Below, one piece after another: positions 10,947 through 22,689 of a DNA stretch of 64,000 nucleotides. How positions within the stretch are numbered: the first letter of the stretch is position 1; the number at the start of each line of letters is the position of its first letter. The stretch is from NCBI RefSeq assembly GCF_000002425.4, contig NC_037263.1:8000917-8064916 (forward strand), in the 5' to 3' direction. Position numbers and translations under genes: made by a program. Source of the stretch: Physcomitrium patens. Its lineage: Eukaryota > Streptophyta > Bryopsida > Funariales > Funariaceae. Below the pieces are notes generated by a model that saw only the letters and a list, made by a program, of their open reading frames with translations, made no database searches and was not told the origin of the DNA.

Positions 10947-11559
10947 TATCATGAACATATATATTTATCCTGATAATTACCTTGATAATAAGAATATGTA
11001 GAAGTAAATCAAAATAAATAAATATGATAATATCTTGTGAAAAGCTTCCTAAAAGCTTCATAGACATTGCTTTGCCTTTATACATATCTATAAGTGATTG
11101 ATAGGTTGAAAACTTGGCCAACAAAGAGGCTACATGTCAACATGTTGACCACTTGTAATATAAGTTGGACATATGGCGCAGACATAGGAAACTTACCTTA
11201 CAAATTAGACATGAATCTTACAAGTTGGATGCATATTAGAGGTCCTATAGCATGTTGCCATATAATTCTTAGTTAAGTAGTATCTATAGAAGGAAGAGTG
11301 AAGCCTTCCTTACTCTTGTCAACTCCTTTTCTACTTTAAGTCTAGTTTCAAGAGTCTTATGCTTTCTAAGCTTTGATAATAGCCATTCAAATTCTTCCTT
11401 GAATATGCATACTTTCTTTTATTTTTTCACTTTTATTTTCATTGATAATAGCCATTCTAATTCTTCTTTGAATATACATACTTTCTTCTATTTTGTTACT
11501 TTTCTTTTGATACAAATTCTATAAATTTATGTATCTTCTTTGAATTTGTGTCTGTGATA
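10947..11559 (+). repeat. A 3' LTR (613 bp)
   Basis: Preceded by the purine tract AAAAAGGGAGATAA. It aligns with the C LTR (AGCTTCATAGA, ATAGCCATTCTA and other shared blocks) and ends GTGATA, where C has TTGACA. ACTCTTGTCAA at 11312-11322 is the same self-priming segment as in C, and a TATCTATAG sequence lies 31 bases upstream. AAGAA follows (11560-11564) and may be the target duplication, but its partner is off-window. Confidence 0.75.
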
Positions 11560-11803
11560 AAGAAATGTGGGATTAAATTATTATTAACTATTACTTATAA
11601 TCTAAAAAAAAATATAAAGATTGAACGTAGACATCCACTAATTGTAAAAGCCTTGATTAAAGCTTGCAATAAAAGAAAGAATGGTTTCATCTTCTACCTT
11701 ATGCATTATGGACTGATTGAACAATATATAGTTTAGTGACAAGATATATGCTAATGAAACTTACGATAGGTCAAAAATCAATTATGTCAATTAAAGAATA
11801 TGT
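11560..11803 (+). pseudogene. K integrase fragment
   Basis: Translation KKCGIKLLLTITYNLKKN, then IERRHPLIVKALIKACN, matches the E integrase (ERCGVKLSLTTVYNPEGN, SERGHPPIVKALVKACN), including the catalytic-Glu region. It starts abruptly after A's LTR and is cut by solo LTR S3 at TATGT. Confidence 0.8.
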
Positions 11804-13953
11804 TGTGAGTGGATTTTTCTCCCCTCACTTAAATTTAATTTAATTAGATCATAACTTATATTAAAGCTCAATATTAATTAATGTGGAGATGCAAATCATC
11901 TATTAGATAGAAAAACCAAAATGAGGTAATAATCAAGATTAATCCAACAACACAACAAGTTAGTTATATTTTTTTATGATTTAATTTTTAGCATTTGTAG
12001 TTTATTTAGTTAAGTACCTTCCAAGACTTATTCTATCAAACTTAAACTCTAGAAATTATAAATTAAAATACAATAAAATAAAAAAAAATAAATACCATAC
12101 TAGAGTGCTAGTCTAGGGCTTTCTAAGGTGGCATTAACCATGTAAATCGGAGTTCTATATAGGACATTATCTATGGATGAAGTTTTTATGACAAAACTTC
12201 ATCTAGAATTGAAAATTCAGTAATAAACAGCCTTAAATATTTAAGTTCCGCTCTAACATGATGTTAAGATTTTTTTAAGATAAAAGATGGAAGTTGGAAG
12301 ATTAAAAAATTAAAATAAAAAAGATTAAATTAAAATTTAAGTTAGAATTAATAATTAAAAGTTAAGTGAAAGTTTAAAAATAAAAAAGTAAAAGTTGAAG
12401 GTTAAAAGTAAAAGTTTAAAGTTGAAGGTTAAAAGAAATAGGAAAAAATTAAAATATTATATTAATTTTTATTTATTATTTATTTTTATTTTTATTTTAT
12501 TTTATCCTTAAGGATAAGAATGGATGGAAAGATAAGAATTCAAGATTAATTTTCAAGTGAGATAAAAGTTCTTTGAAATTATTAAATGAAATTAATTAAT
12601 GATAATAAGACAAATGAGTGATAATATAGAAATTTAGGTGCTAAGGGATGTGATTAGAGGGTGATTAGGGAAGAAAAAACTTACTTAGAGTATGCCAAGT
12701 TGAGGGCAGCAGATCCCTTATCGTTCAAAAATATGCTAACAATTCCACACAGCTCTTATGTACTTGAAATTTTTTGTGGTTGAGGTTGATGTAGAGTTGC
12801 TCCTATCTACCAAATTTCATGGTGATCCGAGGTTTGACATCCGAGATATGTGTTTTCAAAGCAAGGCGACTTGAGCTGCCTAGGCAGCAGACCCCCTTCT
12901 ACTTAAAAATTCACTAAAAATAATTTAATAGTTTAAAATTGACAAATATAATTTTTCCTAAAACCACACTTAGTAGATTTCTTTTTAAAATAAATTCTAT
13001 CAAAAAAAATGCAAGTAAGTACTAAGATAATTGTTTTCAAAACTGGTTGTTCAATACTACCGAAGCAGCAAATTCTTTTGCATTTAAAAATTCATTAAAA
13101 GTTTAATATAGATTAGAAATTAGTGATTTAAATTTTATAGTAAATTAAGCTTTAAATTGCATTCATTTAAATAATCTTCATCAAAGTTGAGTCAGAGGTC
13201 ACCGAGTTATAGATTTTTTAAGCCGACATTCCTACACTGCCTTGGCAGTAGACCCTTGCCACCTTGAAAACTCGCCAAAAATTCATTACAACTTCAAATT
13301 AGGCGTGCCTTAGGCCATTACAAAGCTAAAGATGAGTAGCATCTACTTCTAAATTTTTACAGAAAGAAAATAAAAAAAAGATAGACTGAGAGAGTTAAAA
13401 CTGAGGCCATATAAGTTTAAAGAAGAAGATTTACATTCACAAGATTGGGGAACATTTTCCCATGGCTTCGCCACAAGAAGATGGAGAGAGAGAGAGCTTC
13501 GTCATCCAAGCCCTCTTAATCAGGTGGGAGGAGGCCCAAAAGTGGCAGACACATCTCCACCATCAAAATTGAAAAATTCCTAACCAAGATCAAGGGTCCT
13601 CAATAATTCTCAGTCCAAATCCGATTTCAACGCTGGAAATGCTTAGAACTCAAAAACTAACACCTTTTTGGTGAAACTAACACCACCAATGTCTCTAAAA
13701 CATATTTTTATCCTGAGATCAATTATTCACAAGTCCAAAACTGAGTTCTAAATCATAAGAATCAATTAATTTGCTAATTTAGTTGTAAATTTCAACTACA
13801 ATTCTAATTCTAATTAGCCTACTTAGAAATCAGCAAGGGTTCTTGCCATCAAAGCTTTCATAATCACCATTCTTCAATTTAAACTCCCTTAAGCATGAGC
13901 TCTTGGCAAATCCAAAACCTAATTGCAAATTGGGTTTGAATTTGTGATTTTTT

Positions 13954-13985
<32 letters not shown>

Positions 13986-14569
13986 CAACTTCAAGTAGTG
14001 ATTAAAATCACTATGAAAGGAAATTCCACCAAAAATTTAGCTTGTCTCTATCTTTTTAAGATCATCATTAATTTAACAATTAGACTTTACATTTATAATG
14101 TAATTAAATTACAAAATAAAATTTAAGCTTAAAAATCTTCAAAATTAATTAAGAAAGAGGAATTAAGATTAAGGGACTTTTTAACCATAGTCAAATTAGA
14201 AATTAGCTTTTGGATTAAAAATTAAGATTGTGGATTAATTTAAGATATAATTCCTAAGAATTAGAAGAGAAATTCTACTAAAATTGTAGTTTTATTACTA
14301 AGAAAAAGATTTAAAATAATTCAAGAAAAAAAAATCATAGACCTTCTAAATTTACTATTTTTTCTTTTGAGTTTTAAAATAGTCAATCAATCTACTAATT
14401 AGAAGTATCCATCTAATTAACAACCTAAAGATATGATCAAAGTCATAATTAACTAAAAAACTAATTTGGATCCATTAATTAATTATATTAGCATTAAAAT
14501 TAATAAAAATATATTAATAATTACAAAAAGAATTGTAACTAACCATTGGAGCTTTTAATTATGCTCACA
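11804..14569. repeat. Solo LTR S3 (2766 bp), family unknown
   Basis: Begins TGTGAG and ends CTCACA, an inverted terminal repeat, and is flanked by perfect 5-bp TATGT duplications (11799-11803 and 14570-14574). The host integrase of K reads across the join. No coding frame of note is inside; the block is AT-rich, with a 30-T run, AAGTTAAA-type runs at 12290-12450 and diffuse repeats of GGCAGCAGACCC-like text (12705-13260). No other copy is in the window, so the family and orientation are unknown. Confidence 0.75.
13956..13985. repeat. Poly-T run (30 T)
   Basis: Uninterrupted T30 inside S3. It is internal to the LTR-like block and has no flanking duplication of its own, so it is not the tail of a LINE or SINE. 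Confidence 0.9.
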
Positions 14570-15085
14570 TATGTGCCAACTTGGAGTATGCTATCATAGA
14601 AAGATGGATTGAAAAGGGAGGAATTGTTATCTATTAGAATTCAACAACTTGAATAAAGATTTAAAGATGTAGAACTAGCATTAGAAATATTATAAAAAGA
14701 AAGGTTAGAGAATAAGACTCAATTTGATAAGCAACATCAATTGAGGCATAGAGCAATTGAAGAACGTGATTGGATACTTGTTTATGATAGTAGTTTAGAT
14801 AACCAATATAGTGATTTGTAGAAGTTTTCAAAATGTTGGTTTGGACGATATGTAGTAGTAACGATTCATGATAATGCCACATATTTATTAAAAGAGTTGG
14901 ATGGTACGAGATTGAAGATACTTGTTACTAGGAAGCAAGTAAAGAATTTTAAAAGACAAGATAGAAAAATCAATGTGGAAGATCATGTTGAAAATATCAA
15001 TATTTTTGAAGAAGATAAATGATTAGATATAGATGGTGAAAATAGTAATGAAGGATTTGATGCAAAAAATAAAGAGATGGTGTGA
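14570..15085 (+). pseudogene. K pol C-terminus after integrase
   Basis: VPTWSMLSWKDGL and LSIRIQQLE parallel E (LTWSMLPWEDGL, LAIRIRQLE). Then RDWILVYDSSLDNQ and KELDGTRLKI give the typical basic C-terminal domain, followed by an acidic tail ending TGA at 15083-15085. Several stops. No chromodomain. Confidence 0.75.
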
Positions 15086-15150
15086 TGCCAATTATGACAT
15101 ATGGTTCATTTGGTGCATGCCAAAAAATACGCACGTTAAGAAAAGGTGAA
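15086..15150 (+). other. K 3' hairpin and polypurine tract
   Basis: Decayed GTGCAT/CGCAC hairpin at 15113-15134, then AAGAAAAGGTGAA directly before the LTR. The same arrangement is found in D and E. Confidence 0.6.
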
Positions 15151-15510
15151 TGTTGTGATATAATACAACTATATAATAAAAATATAATCGAAAATAAATT
15201 TCTTATTAATATCTGATTATCTTGGTTAAATAATAATTTCAGATATTTAAATATGGCTTTTATGAAAGTCTCTTAGTTTATTTTCTTGTCTTAATAGTTG
15301 GTAGGTTAAAGGTTGGTTAGTAATTTTACCTTCTAGGTTGGAGAGTTTCTTTTACTATCTTAGAAAGATCATAAATTAATAAAATCAAGTTAAAAGAGAT
15401 AAATAATTAACATGGTTGATACAAGAATTAAGTTGAAGATAGGATTGGTCTAAAAAATCCTTAAGATAGGTTAAATTGTTACTTGAAGGTCAACAGTTTG
15501 TGAGACATAG
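15151..15510 (+). repeat. K 3' LTR, piece 1
   Basis: Starts TGTTGTGATATAATACAAC, the plus-strand counterpart of the D and E LTR start, and stops at CATAG, the target duplication of element C. Confidence 0.7.
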
Positions 15511-16072
15511 TGTCAAGGAGAAGAACTCGATAAAAAAGCAATTTGGACAAGTGAGCCTTCACTCAAAGAAAGGTAACAAAATATAAATAAACAAATATAT
15601 ATATATTGAAAGAGAAACTAGAATGGCTATTGCCAAAAGACAAGAAAACTAGAGACCCTTGAAACTAGACTGGAAGCAAGAAAGGAGTTGACAAGAGTGA
15701 AGAAGGCTTCACTCTTGTCTCTATATATACTATCTAAATAGGGGCTATATGGCAACGTTCTATAGGACTCCAATATGTGTTGACTTTGTAGGACACATGC
15801 CTTGACTTATAAGGTAAGTTTTTCTATGTGTGGGCCACATAGTTAGCTTGATCTTCAAGCTAACAACATATGTGGCACATGGCTAACTTCTTGACTACGT
15901 TTCTAATCCAAAAAGTCAATTAAAGACACCTATGAAGTCAAAGTAGCATCTATGAAGCTTCTAAGAAGCTTCAATATTAAATACTATAGAATTAACTTAC
16001 TTTTACCTACTTTTACTTATTTCCACCTATTTGTATATGTAATTATTAGCTTACATGAGTATATCTGTGACA
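15511..16072 (-). repeat. C 3' LTR (562 bp)
   Basis: TGTCAAGGAG to CTGTGACA on the plus strand, matching 49985-50545. Holds TTGACAAGAGT at 15688-15698, complementary to the primer site, and a TATATATAG box 30 bases upstream on the minus strand. The purine tract AAGGAGGGATAA (16073-16084, minus strand) adjoins it. Confidence 0.88.
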
Positions 16073-16113
16073 TTATCCCTCCTTCTAGGGATGGATTCCA
16101 CAAGGAGCGGTCA

Positions 16114-16536
16114 TCATATGTTGAGGAAATCTATGATGCAATGAATTATATTTGCTACATACTCTGATCTTTGTTCTCTTCGAAGATGATTGATAGGGCC
16201 TCTCAACCAACCGTAGTGTCCCATACTAGGGTGGGAAGACCACCCATTTATTTGATCATTGTTGAGGCCTTCATAACTTCCTTCGATTAGAATATTTGGA
16301 ACACCATCAAGAATTGTTCCTACCTCTAGCAAAATCACCAAACATCGGGAGTCCCTTCCCAAATCGTGATACCAAATGCGTTGTATCTCGTCATCTATTT
16401 GAGAAAGAACATGTCATTCTTGAAGATCTTCATCTCGATTGCGTCATCTTGAAGGTTGTGTCAATCGTAATGTCTCGTCCGGCAGGTCGATAAATGAAGG
16501 CTCTTGAGTCAAATCCAGTGGTTGTTGGTTCTCCAT
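16114..16536 (-). pseudogene. C ORF3
   Basis: ATG at 16536 (MENQQPLDLTQEPSF) to stop at 16114, 423 nt with two internal stops; the second half, from 16362, is open. The C-terminal part holds GHYGWLRGPINHLRREQRSE. Homologous frames of equal length in A and similar length in B occupy the same place, between chromodomain and LTR. The middle part (GRDSRCLVILLEVGTILDG) is hydrophobic. No known domain recognised. Confidence 0.65.
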
Positions 16537-16615
16537 TTCTTGAGCGTCACAACTACAAAGAAGCTACAAACAAGAATTGAAAGTAGAATGTTATCTTGCC
16601 TAGATGTTGTTTCTT

Positions 16616-16927
16616 TTATAAAGAAGATTTTTGTCTTGATTTTGATGGATGTCTTCGATGAAAAGCCTCCACCGCCTTTGTTGCATTTGCAAGATCCTTT
16701 ATTGGCTCCCATGTGCGTTCACTAATATCATATCCATGCCAATGGACAAGATATTCTAATTTATTTCGACACTGCCTTGAATCTAAGACTTCTTCTACTT
16801 CAAATTTTTCATTATTTTCCACTTCTATAGGAGGAGGTGGAACTTGTCGTCTTCTTGATATGTCCACTCTCTTGTATGGTTTAAGAAGAGACACGTGGAA
16901 TACTGGATGGATTTTCATTCACTCCGG
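16616..16927 (-). pseudogene. C chromodomain, C-terminus of pol
   Basis: [17 protein letters not shown] then [35 protein letters not shown]. This is a complete chromodomain of the kind that keeps the aromatic cage (F, W, Y), here at about residues 36, 57 and 60. The frame is open but separated from the integrase by the S2 insertion at 16928. Confidence 0.85.
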
Positions 16928-18180
16928 TGTCGTATGGCATGATTTGCTATCTGGGAATACACTGGGTATCTAGCTGTAGAGAATGTACCTTAAACCTTTA
17001 TATGATTCTTTTCTTGGCTTCCAAAATTCCATTATTTTTGTATAAAACTCCAAAAATAACAAAATCCCTTCAAAACATATTTTTCTTGTGAAGGGTTTTT
17101 TCGCCCCAAACTTTAGAAAATCATAACTATTGATCTAACCGTTCAGTTTGTTTTAAATTTACAAGATAGGTAGAATTTATCCTTAAATTTTACTACAAAA
17201 AAAACCAACCGCAAATTCACTCCCAATCTTTTGGCATCTAAGAAACCCTAGCAGACACTCCAAACCCTAATTTACAAGCACTTGAAGACCTATTTTCCTT
17301 ATATCTCAAAAATCCGAACTCCAAATGTCATAAAACTTATGCAAAAAGTTAAATAACATAAATTATGCATCCCTTGAAATTTTGAGCCAAAACCTTGTCA
17401 AATTGCTCAAGATATAGGTCAAGAAACAAACACTAGTAAATCGGTTTACTTACTACCCTTAGATTGCATGTGCTGACTTCAAAATCCAATAACTCCTTCA
17501 TCCCAACTTAGAATCCAATAAGCAGTATGCAAAAAGTATAGCCGCAAAAGTGTTCTCTCCAGTCGCGGTCGCCGATTCTCAATTGCCATCCGTACGCGTG
17601 CGTTATGCCCAAAAGAGTGACAGTAGGTCCAAAACTAATACCTTAACTTTGAGCGCCTATAACTTCTTCATAAAAACCCCATATGACACAAAACTTACAC
17701 CAAAACCTTAACCAAAAACCTAAACCTTCTGAACCTAGCCTTCAATGTTCGAATGGGCTCGAGAAACTAACCCTAATCCCTAATATGGCCTCGGGCAGCC
17801 TCCTCAAAGTCCATTGGTCATGATTTTTGACCAATAGGAATAGAGTTTTTTATTTTTCATCTCCATTCATCTATATTGGTGCCCTAATTCCTCCCTTGCT
17901 ACCAAAATCCTTCTTGAATCCTTTTTCTTATAAGATTTATATAATGTATGCTCTAAATACCAAATAAAAGAACCAAAATAAGTTTTCAAATGTCACCAAT
18001 GTCTAACAAAGGTGACTCTAAATATTTAGAAGTTACTATCAACCAAAACCAATCTTAAAAGCCACTATCAAAAAGAAATTAAAGTTATACAAATTCTATT
18101 GTAATCTTTTTAAACAACCTCTTCTCAAAGTAATAATCAAATTATATTCTACAACCAACTAAAATCTACTAATATGGCTC

Positions 18181-18879
18181 TGTAGAATAAGTAGTTATTT
18201 ACTGAATTGTAGATACTTAGTTTATAGTGTAAACAGGGATAGATGACTGTTGAAAAGGTAGTTCAGTAGGTAAAATAGATGAATAGTTAGGAAAAGCAAT
18301 TTTCATTAGAAATGTAGCAGTTGGTATCTCGTGGTAGCATAAGGAGGATGGGAGAGAGGAAGTAAGGGCTAGACTGTGATAGTGTGAGCCGGGGTAAGCT
18401 TGGTGCTACCTCTTTTCTTTTGTTTGTTATTTTCTTTGAATAAGAAGATTAAGAGTTTCTGAATATTGTAAAAGTGAATTATGGAATGGAAGTATGATTG
18501 TTATTAAATGGAAAGAAGAAAGATTGAATGCTGAAATCTGATTGTAGTTCAGTAGAGAGAATGAGTCTGTGTTTGTGTGAAACACTGTAATGTGAAGGCA
18601 GTTAATGGTGAAGAACTTCAGAGTTTGGATTATAGTATGATTATGTCCTGTCATTTCGGATAGTGCGGGATTACACGTTATTGTTATCAGTGATGGTGGA
18701 GTATTATTAGGAAGTGGAAAGCATTGTAGTGTTTCTTGGGTATTTTAAGTAGTGCGGAATACAGTTAATTGTGTGACCCTAACGTGTAAGCTCATGCGGT
18801 ATTCTTTTCCTGTGTTCGAATTTCCCTATACAAGTTTACTCTGATTAGATTAGTTAGAGTAAGTAAAACGACAATCACA
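18181..18879 (+). repeat. G 5' LTR
   Basis: TGTAGAATAAG to GACAATCACA, nearly identical to 25512-26210. A minus-strand open frame inside (18427-18654) is repeated unchanged in the other LTR but shows no sign of coding. Confidence 0.92.
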
Positions 18880-18882
18880 TTT

Positions 18883-18900
18883 TGGCACCGCTGCCGGGGA
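18883..18900 (+). other. G primer-binding site
   Basis: TGGCACCGCTGCCGGGGA, three bases after the LTR. Close to the tRNA-Asp-type site (TGGCGCCGTTGCCGGGGA) common in Athila/Tat gypsy elements. Confidence 0.8.
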
Positions 18901-18991
18901 AATTGATAATAGTATGGAGTGTTAGGTATTAACTACCGGTTGAAGTAGATGGAAAATAGGTAGCAGTCGCAGAAGAATATAATGAAAGAGT

Positions 18992-19543
18992 ATGGTTATT
19001 AAGAATGAGAACTTAACAGTAAAGAAAATACGGCAGTCAAGAGAAAGAATAGAGAGATCGCAAGCAAGAAATTTGTTGCGAAATGAGCAACAAAGAAAGT
19101 TAAAAAGGAATCATAGACAAAGCTGGATTAAGCCATGGTTGCATGCCTGTCGTCATATTCGAGCATACCTAGAAGCTAATCGACATCTAATATTTCAGAA
19201 GTATATATCGTTAGAGAAATTGCCAAGAACACTTGCAAAAAATTTGGTCAATAGGCCAGGGTTTCTTCTAAGACCGTTAACTAAGAGTGGGGGAATCACG
19301 GAAGAGTTGGGTACTCCATTGGGTATGTTTCCAATAGCGGAAACTGCCGATTCCATCAAAACTGGTTCTATAGAGTGGCATAAATTATTGGTCAATAAGG
19401 GCCAATTCAGTGTGTTTCAAAATCCGTCATTCTTACCTCCTATTCAACCAATAAACTTGTTCAAAGATAATAATAGTAAATTGAGCAGGATGGAAAGTTC
19501 AAAAAATATATTTGGGAGAGACGCAGACTATATTAACAAATGA
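18992..19543 (+). pseudogene. G gag N-terminal region
   Basis: 183-residue open frame. The first 60 residues are strongly basic (KKIRQSRERIERSQARN and similar); the rest is Pro and Leu rich, ending at a stop 64 bp before the next gag frame. Position and composition suggest the N-terminal part of gag separated by a mutation, or a short leader protein. No family recognised. Confidence 0.5.
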
Positions 19544-19606
19544 TTAAGTGTCACATTGTCAAATTTAATGACGATGGGAGGTCCAGGGGTTCCCATAGCA
19601 ATATAA

Positions 19607-21038
19607 ATGGATACTGTGAGTGATCGCACAACTAGCGTGGCTCCATTACCTACCTTTAGGAGCTATTCGGGTGCGGATCCAGATCAACATTTGTCGCAGT
19701 TTTTGACAGCATGTGTCGCCAATAATGGGAGAACCGAGGATAATTGGCATACGATGGTTGCCAGCAACCTTAAAGGATACAGCGTTTGAATGGTATAACC
19801 ATCAACCAGTTAGTCAATTTTCGAATTGGGAAGTATTGAAGAATGCATTTTTGACCCATTTTCGACCAATTGGTTTTGAAGACCGTCTTCGAGGAAGGTT
19901 AATGAACAGCAAAATGATCCTAAGAGAGGCGGTGGAATCGTACTATGGCCGAGTAGCTGATATACTTAGTAAGTGGCCGAACCACCAAATATCGGAGACA
20001 TTTATATTATCTATATTAATAAATGGTTTGCACCCACCAGAGCTAAAAATATTTGTAAAAGAAGCTCAACCAGTTACGGTATCTGCATCCCTTGATAGAG
20101 CCAAGGTTTGGGAGGAATGCCATTATGATCAATTTTTAACTACGAGTGCCACAATGATACCAGTTCAAAGCAATTATCAATATCCGGCTTTGAACGGATC
20201 AGTGGGTAGTTATCCACAGATGATCGAAACAGTGGCCCATTCAAGTGCCAATACTTAGGGGCCAGTTAATGTTATCCCATTGCAAGCTTTACCACCGCAA
20301 GTCACAACAGCGTATGCTCCATATTTTCCATATCAAAGACAAGAGTCAACTTTGGCAGAAAAACAAATAATACCAGCTTCAAAAGATTCCAATGAAGCCT
20401 TGTTATTGAACTTGACAAAGAAAATGGAGGAAATGGCCGTTAATATGGCCAAAGATAAGGAGAAGAGGCAAAAGCCAACCAATACTAGGACCAATGTATG
20501 GTACAGTAATTGTCAGGGCCACGGCCATTTGGTAACGGAATGCCCGTCACCTTCACAAGTGTTGGGTAAATGTACATTTTGTGGAGGCAAGCACTTAACC
20601 GATAATTATTGGAATTTGCAAAGACAACAACAATTCAGTAATCCAACCATGATTCCACCAATTCCATGAAATATGAATCAAGTTCAAACAGGAAATACGT
20701 TTGGATAGCATGGAAATTGATCTAATCGACAAAATCGAGCAGTCAATCATTTTCAGAATTCCACTTATAATCAGGGATTTGTATCAAATCCTTAGAATTA
20801 TGGTAAGGAGCAGTATGGGTATCAGCCATATGCTCCATCGATGCCATTGAACCAAGTACAACCGGGACAACCAGGATCGTTTTCTCAACCTACATGGAAC
20901 AAACCTAGTAGGTATATACCGGTGGAGACATCCAATATGCCTGATGGGGGTACAAAAAGGCCATTGCGTTGTTTTCGTTGTAGACAGATTAGTCATTATG
21001 CCAATGAATGTCCCAATCCAAGAGCCAGTGACGATTAA
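19607..21038 (+). pseudogene. G gag with zinc knuckles
   Basis: Begins MDTVSDRTTSVAPLPTF; the core (FEWYNHQPVSQFSNWEVLKN, FRPIGFEDRLRG) is a retrotransposon gag capsid region. One frameshift lies near 19760, with stops after 20258 and 20669. The last of three zinc-knuckle regions, CFRCRQISHYANEC (about 20970), is intact; the two before it (YSNCQGHGHLVTEC and CTFCGGKHLTDNY) each have Tyr in place of a Cys, as expected from TGC or TGT becoming TAC or TAT. Confidence 0.8.
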
Positions 21039-21188
21039 GCGCCAGTTTGTGGGAATTGCAAGTAGTCAAGGCATACGTGTCAGCAATGTAATGCTCCATT
21101 CAATTTCAATAATCGGGATCAGCAAATCCAAAGTCTAGGAAAAATAGAAGGGATAAATCGAGGTCCTCAAGACTCTCCAGTAAATCGG

Positions 21189-22689
21189 GTGGAATGTGTC
21201 CATACCGTTCTTACTAGGAGTCAGCAAAAAGAGAAAGGTCCAATTAAACATTTGGAAGATCCTAAAGCGAAGGGCCAATCACACCCAATTACGGATCCAT
21301 CCCATTCACGTCCTGACATTGGAAAAGTCTTGAGCCCTGATTTGGTTGCGAAGCCCAATGAGGTCCCAATTACGGAGTCTTCAGTTCCGTCTCGAGCCGG
21401 TCTGTTCCCACCACAGTTCTAAGAAGCTTCATACCCATTGAAAGATCCTCTTGAAAAAGGTAGTCTCAAGGAAGCTCAAGGTGTTGTTCCAAATTCCAAG
21501 GCCAGGGCGGCAGAATAATTTACCTCACGGAGTTAAACTCAAACCCATGAAACGGAAGAGGGCATTGGAAATTACCCTAAATATGGAACCCTACGACATT
21601 TTAAAGGATTTGGACACTATTCGGCCTTCAATTTCTATAAAGCAATTTCTAGCAGTCACACTAGAGTGTCGTTCCACCTTGAATTCATCCCTAACAAGAT
21701 ATCGACATCGTAATATGGAAGTTTGTGAAGTTAGTTTGAACCTTGATCCAGGTGCACCAACCATTGATGTTTCGATTGATGGTGTTTTGATCTCTGGCGT
21801 CCAGGTAGATGGAGGTTCCAGCGTCAATTTAATGAACGCAGATACAATGGATGCTTTAGATCTCGAACAATTAGTCTCCACGACATTGGTATTACGGATG
21901 GCAGATCATAGCCGAGTTAAGCCAATGGATATTTTACGGAGTGTTCAAACTATAATTGTAGATATTGCATATGAAATTGACTACATTGTCTTTCACTTAC
22001 AACGTTTGACTTTATCGTATCCTATTTTATTGTGACGACCTTGGCTGTATCAAGCAAAGGCCAAGAACGATTGGGATCGAGGTACTTTGACAATTGGTAC
22101 GGATGTAGATAAAATGGTATTACAAATGTATCCAGTACGCTATCATGGGAAGTCTCAGTTGCCAGTATCTGAATTGACGTCGGACAAAGAGCTTAGCTCC
22201 AAGGATGACACAGAAGTACCGAGTACGGAGGCCAATGTGGAGGCAGCACAACACCTTGAGGTGGTGTACCAATGTGGAGGTCCGGGGGAGTATTTGATAT
22301 ACCCGAAGGATTCGGAAAACTCTGCTTATGTTAATATTGACTGGAAACCTCCGCACGATATGCACCATATTAGTGCCCTCGAGACGGGATTCGTTACTTC
22401 ACATATGTCGGACATATCGAGTAATTTTAAATCACTGCGGGAATTGAAACAGAGTATTGTTGCTGAACCTGTATGTCAAACTATTAACTTAGCAACCACG
22501 GCCAAACCTTGGCTAATTAAGGTCTACGAAGGTATTAAGGAACAAGAGTTGACCTGTTGGACAAACTTTTTCTTACATCATAAATCTGCTTTTGCTTGGA
22601 CTTATGATGATCTACAAAGTATCCCCGCTGATGTCTCTGAACATCGTATCATATTGGAAGAAAACGCTAAACCGGTACGCCAGAGGTAA
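21189..22689 (+). pseudogene. G linker and aspartic protease region
   Basis: A linker (21189-21422) precedes the protease frame 21451-22035, whose active-site region reads VQVDGGSSVNLMNADTMDAL, so DGGS stands where DSGS or DTGA is usual. A third frame (22087-22689) leads to RT, ending in HRIILEENAKPVRQR. Several stops separate the frames. The protease would cut gag-pol into working parts. Confidence 0.7.

Larger units (their letters stand above)
354..11559 (+). mobile_element. Element A: Ty3/gypsy chromodomain retrotransposon, 5' end missing
   Basis: Plus-strand element read as RT, RNase H, integrase, chromodomain, ORF3, polypurine tract and 3' LTR. It is broken by copia J at 353, solo LTR S1 (1858-3186) and element B (3351-9510). 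Its 3' LTR ends at 11559, where an unrelated integrase (element K) resumes in frame, so A itself was inserted in K. Coding parts are full of stops and the copy is dead. It belongs to the same family as element C. Confidence 0.8.

Noticed and set aside
13956-13985. Poly-A tail of a LINE or SINE on the minus strand
   Set aside because: No target duplication beside it and no LINE or SINE body; it is inside the LTR-like block S3.
16509-16712. Frame with CKCNKGGGG-like residues as a small protein
   Set aside because: It overlaps the ORF3 and chromodomain of C in another frame and is a shadow.
18427-18654. 75-codon frame repeated at 25758-25985
   Set aside because: It is the same LTR sequence twice, antisense to the element, with no coding signature.
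19195-19395. Minus-strand frame inside G
   Set aside because: Antisense shadow of the gag N-terminal frame.
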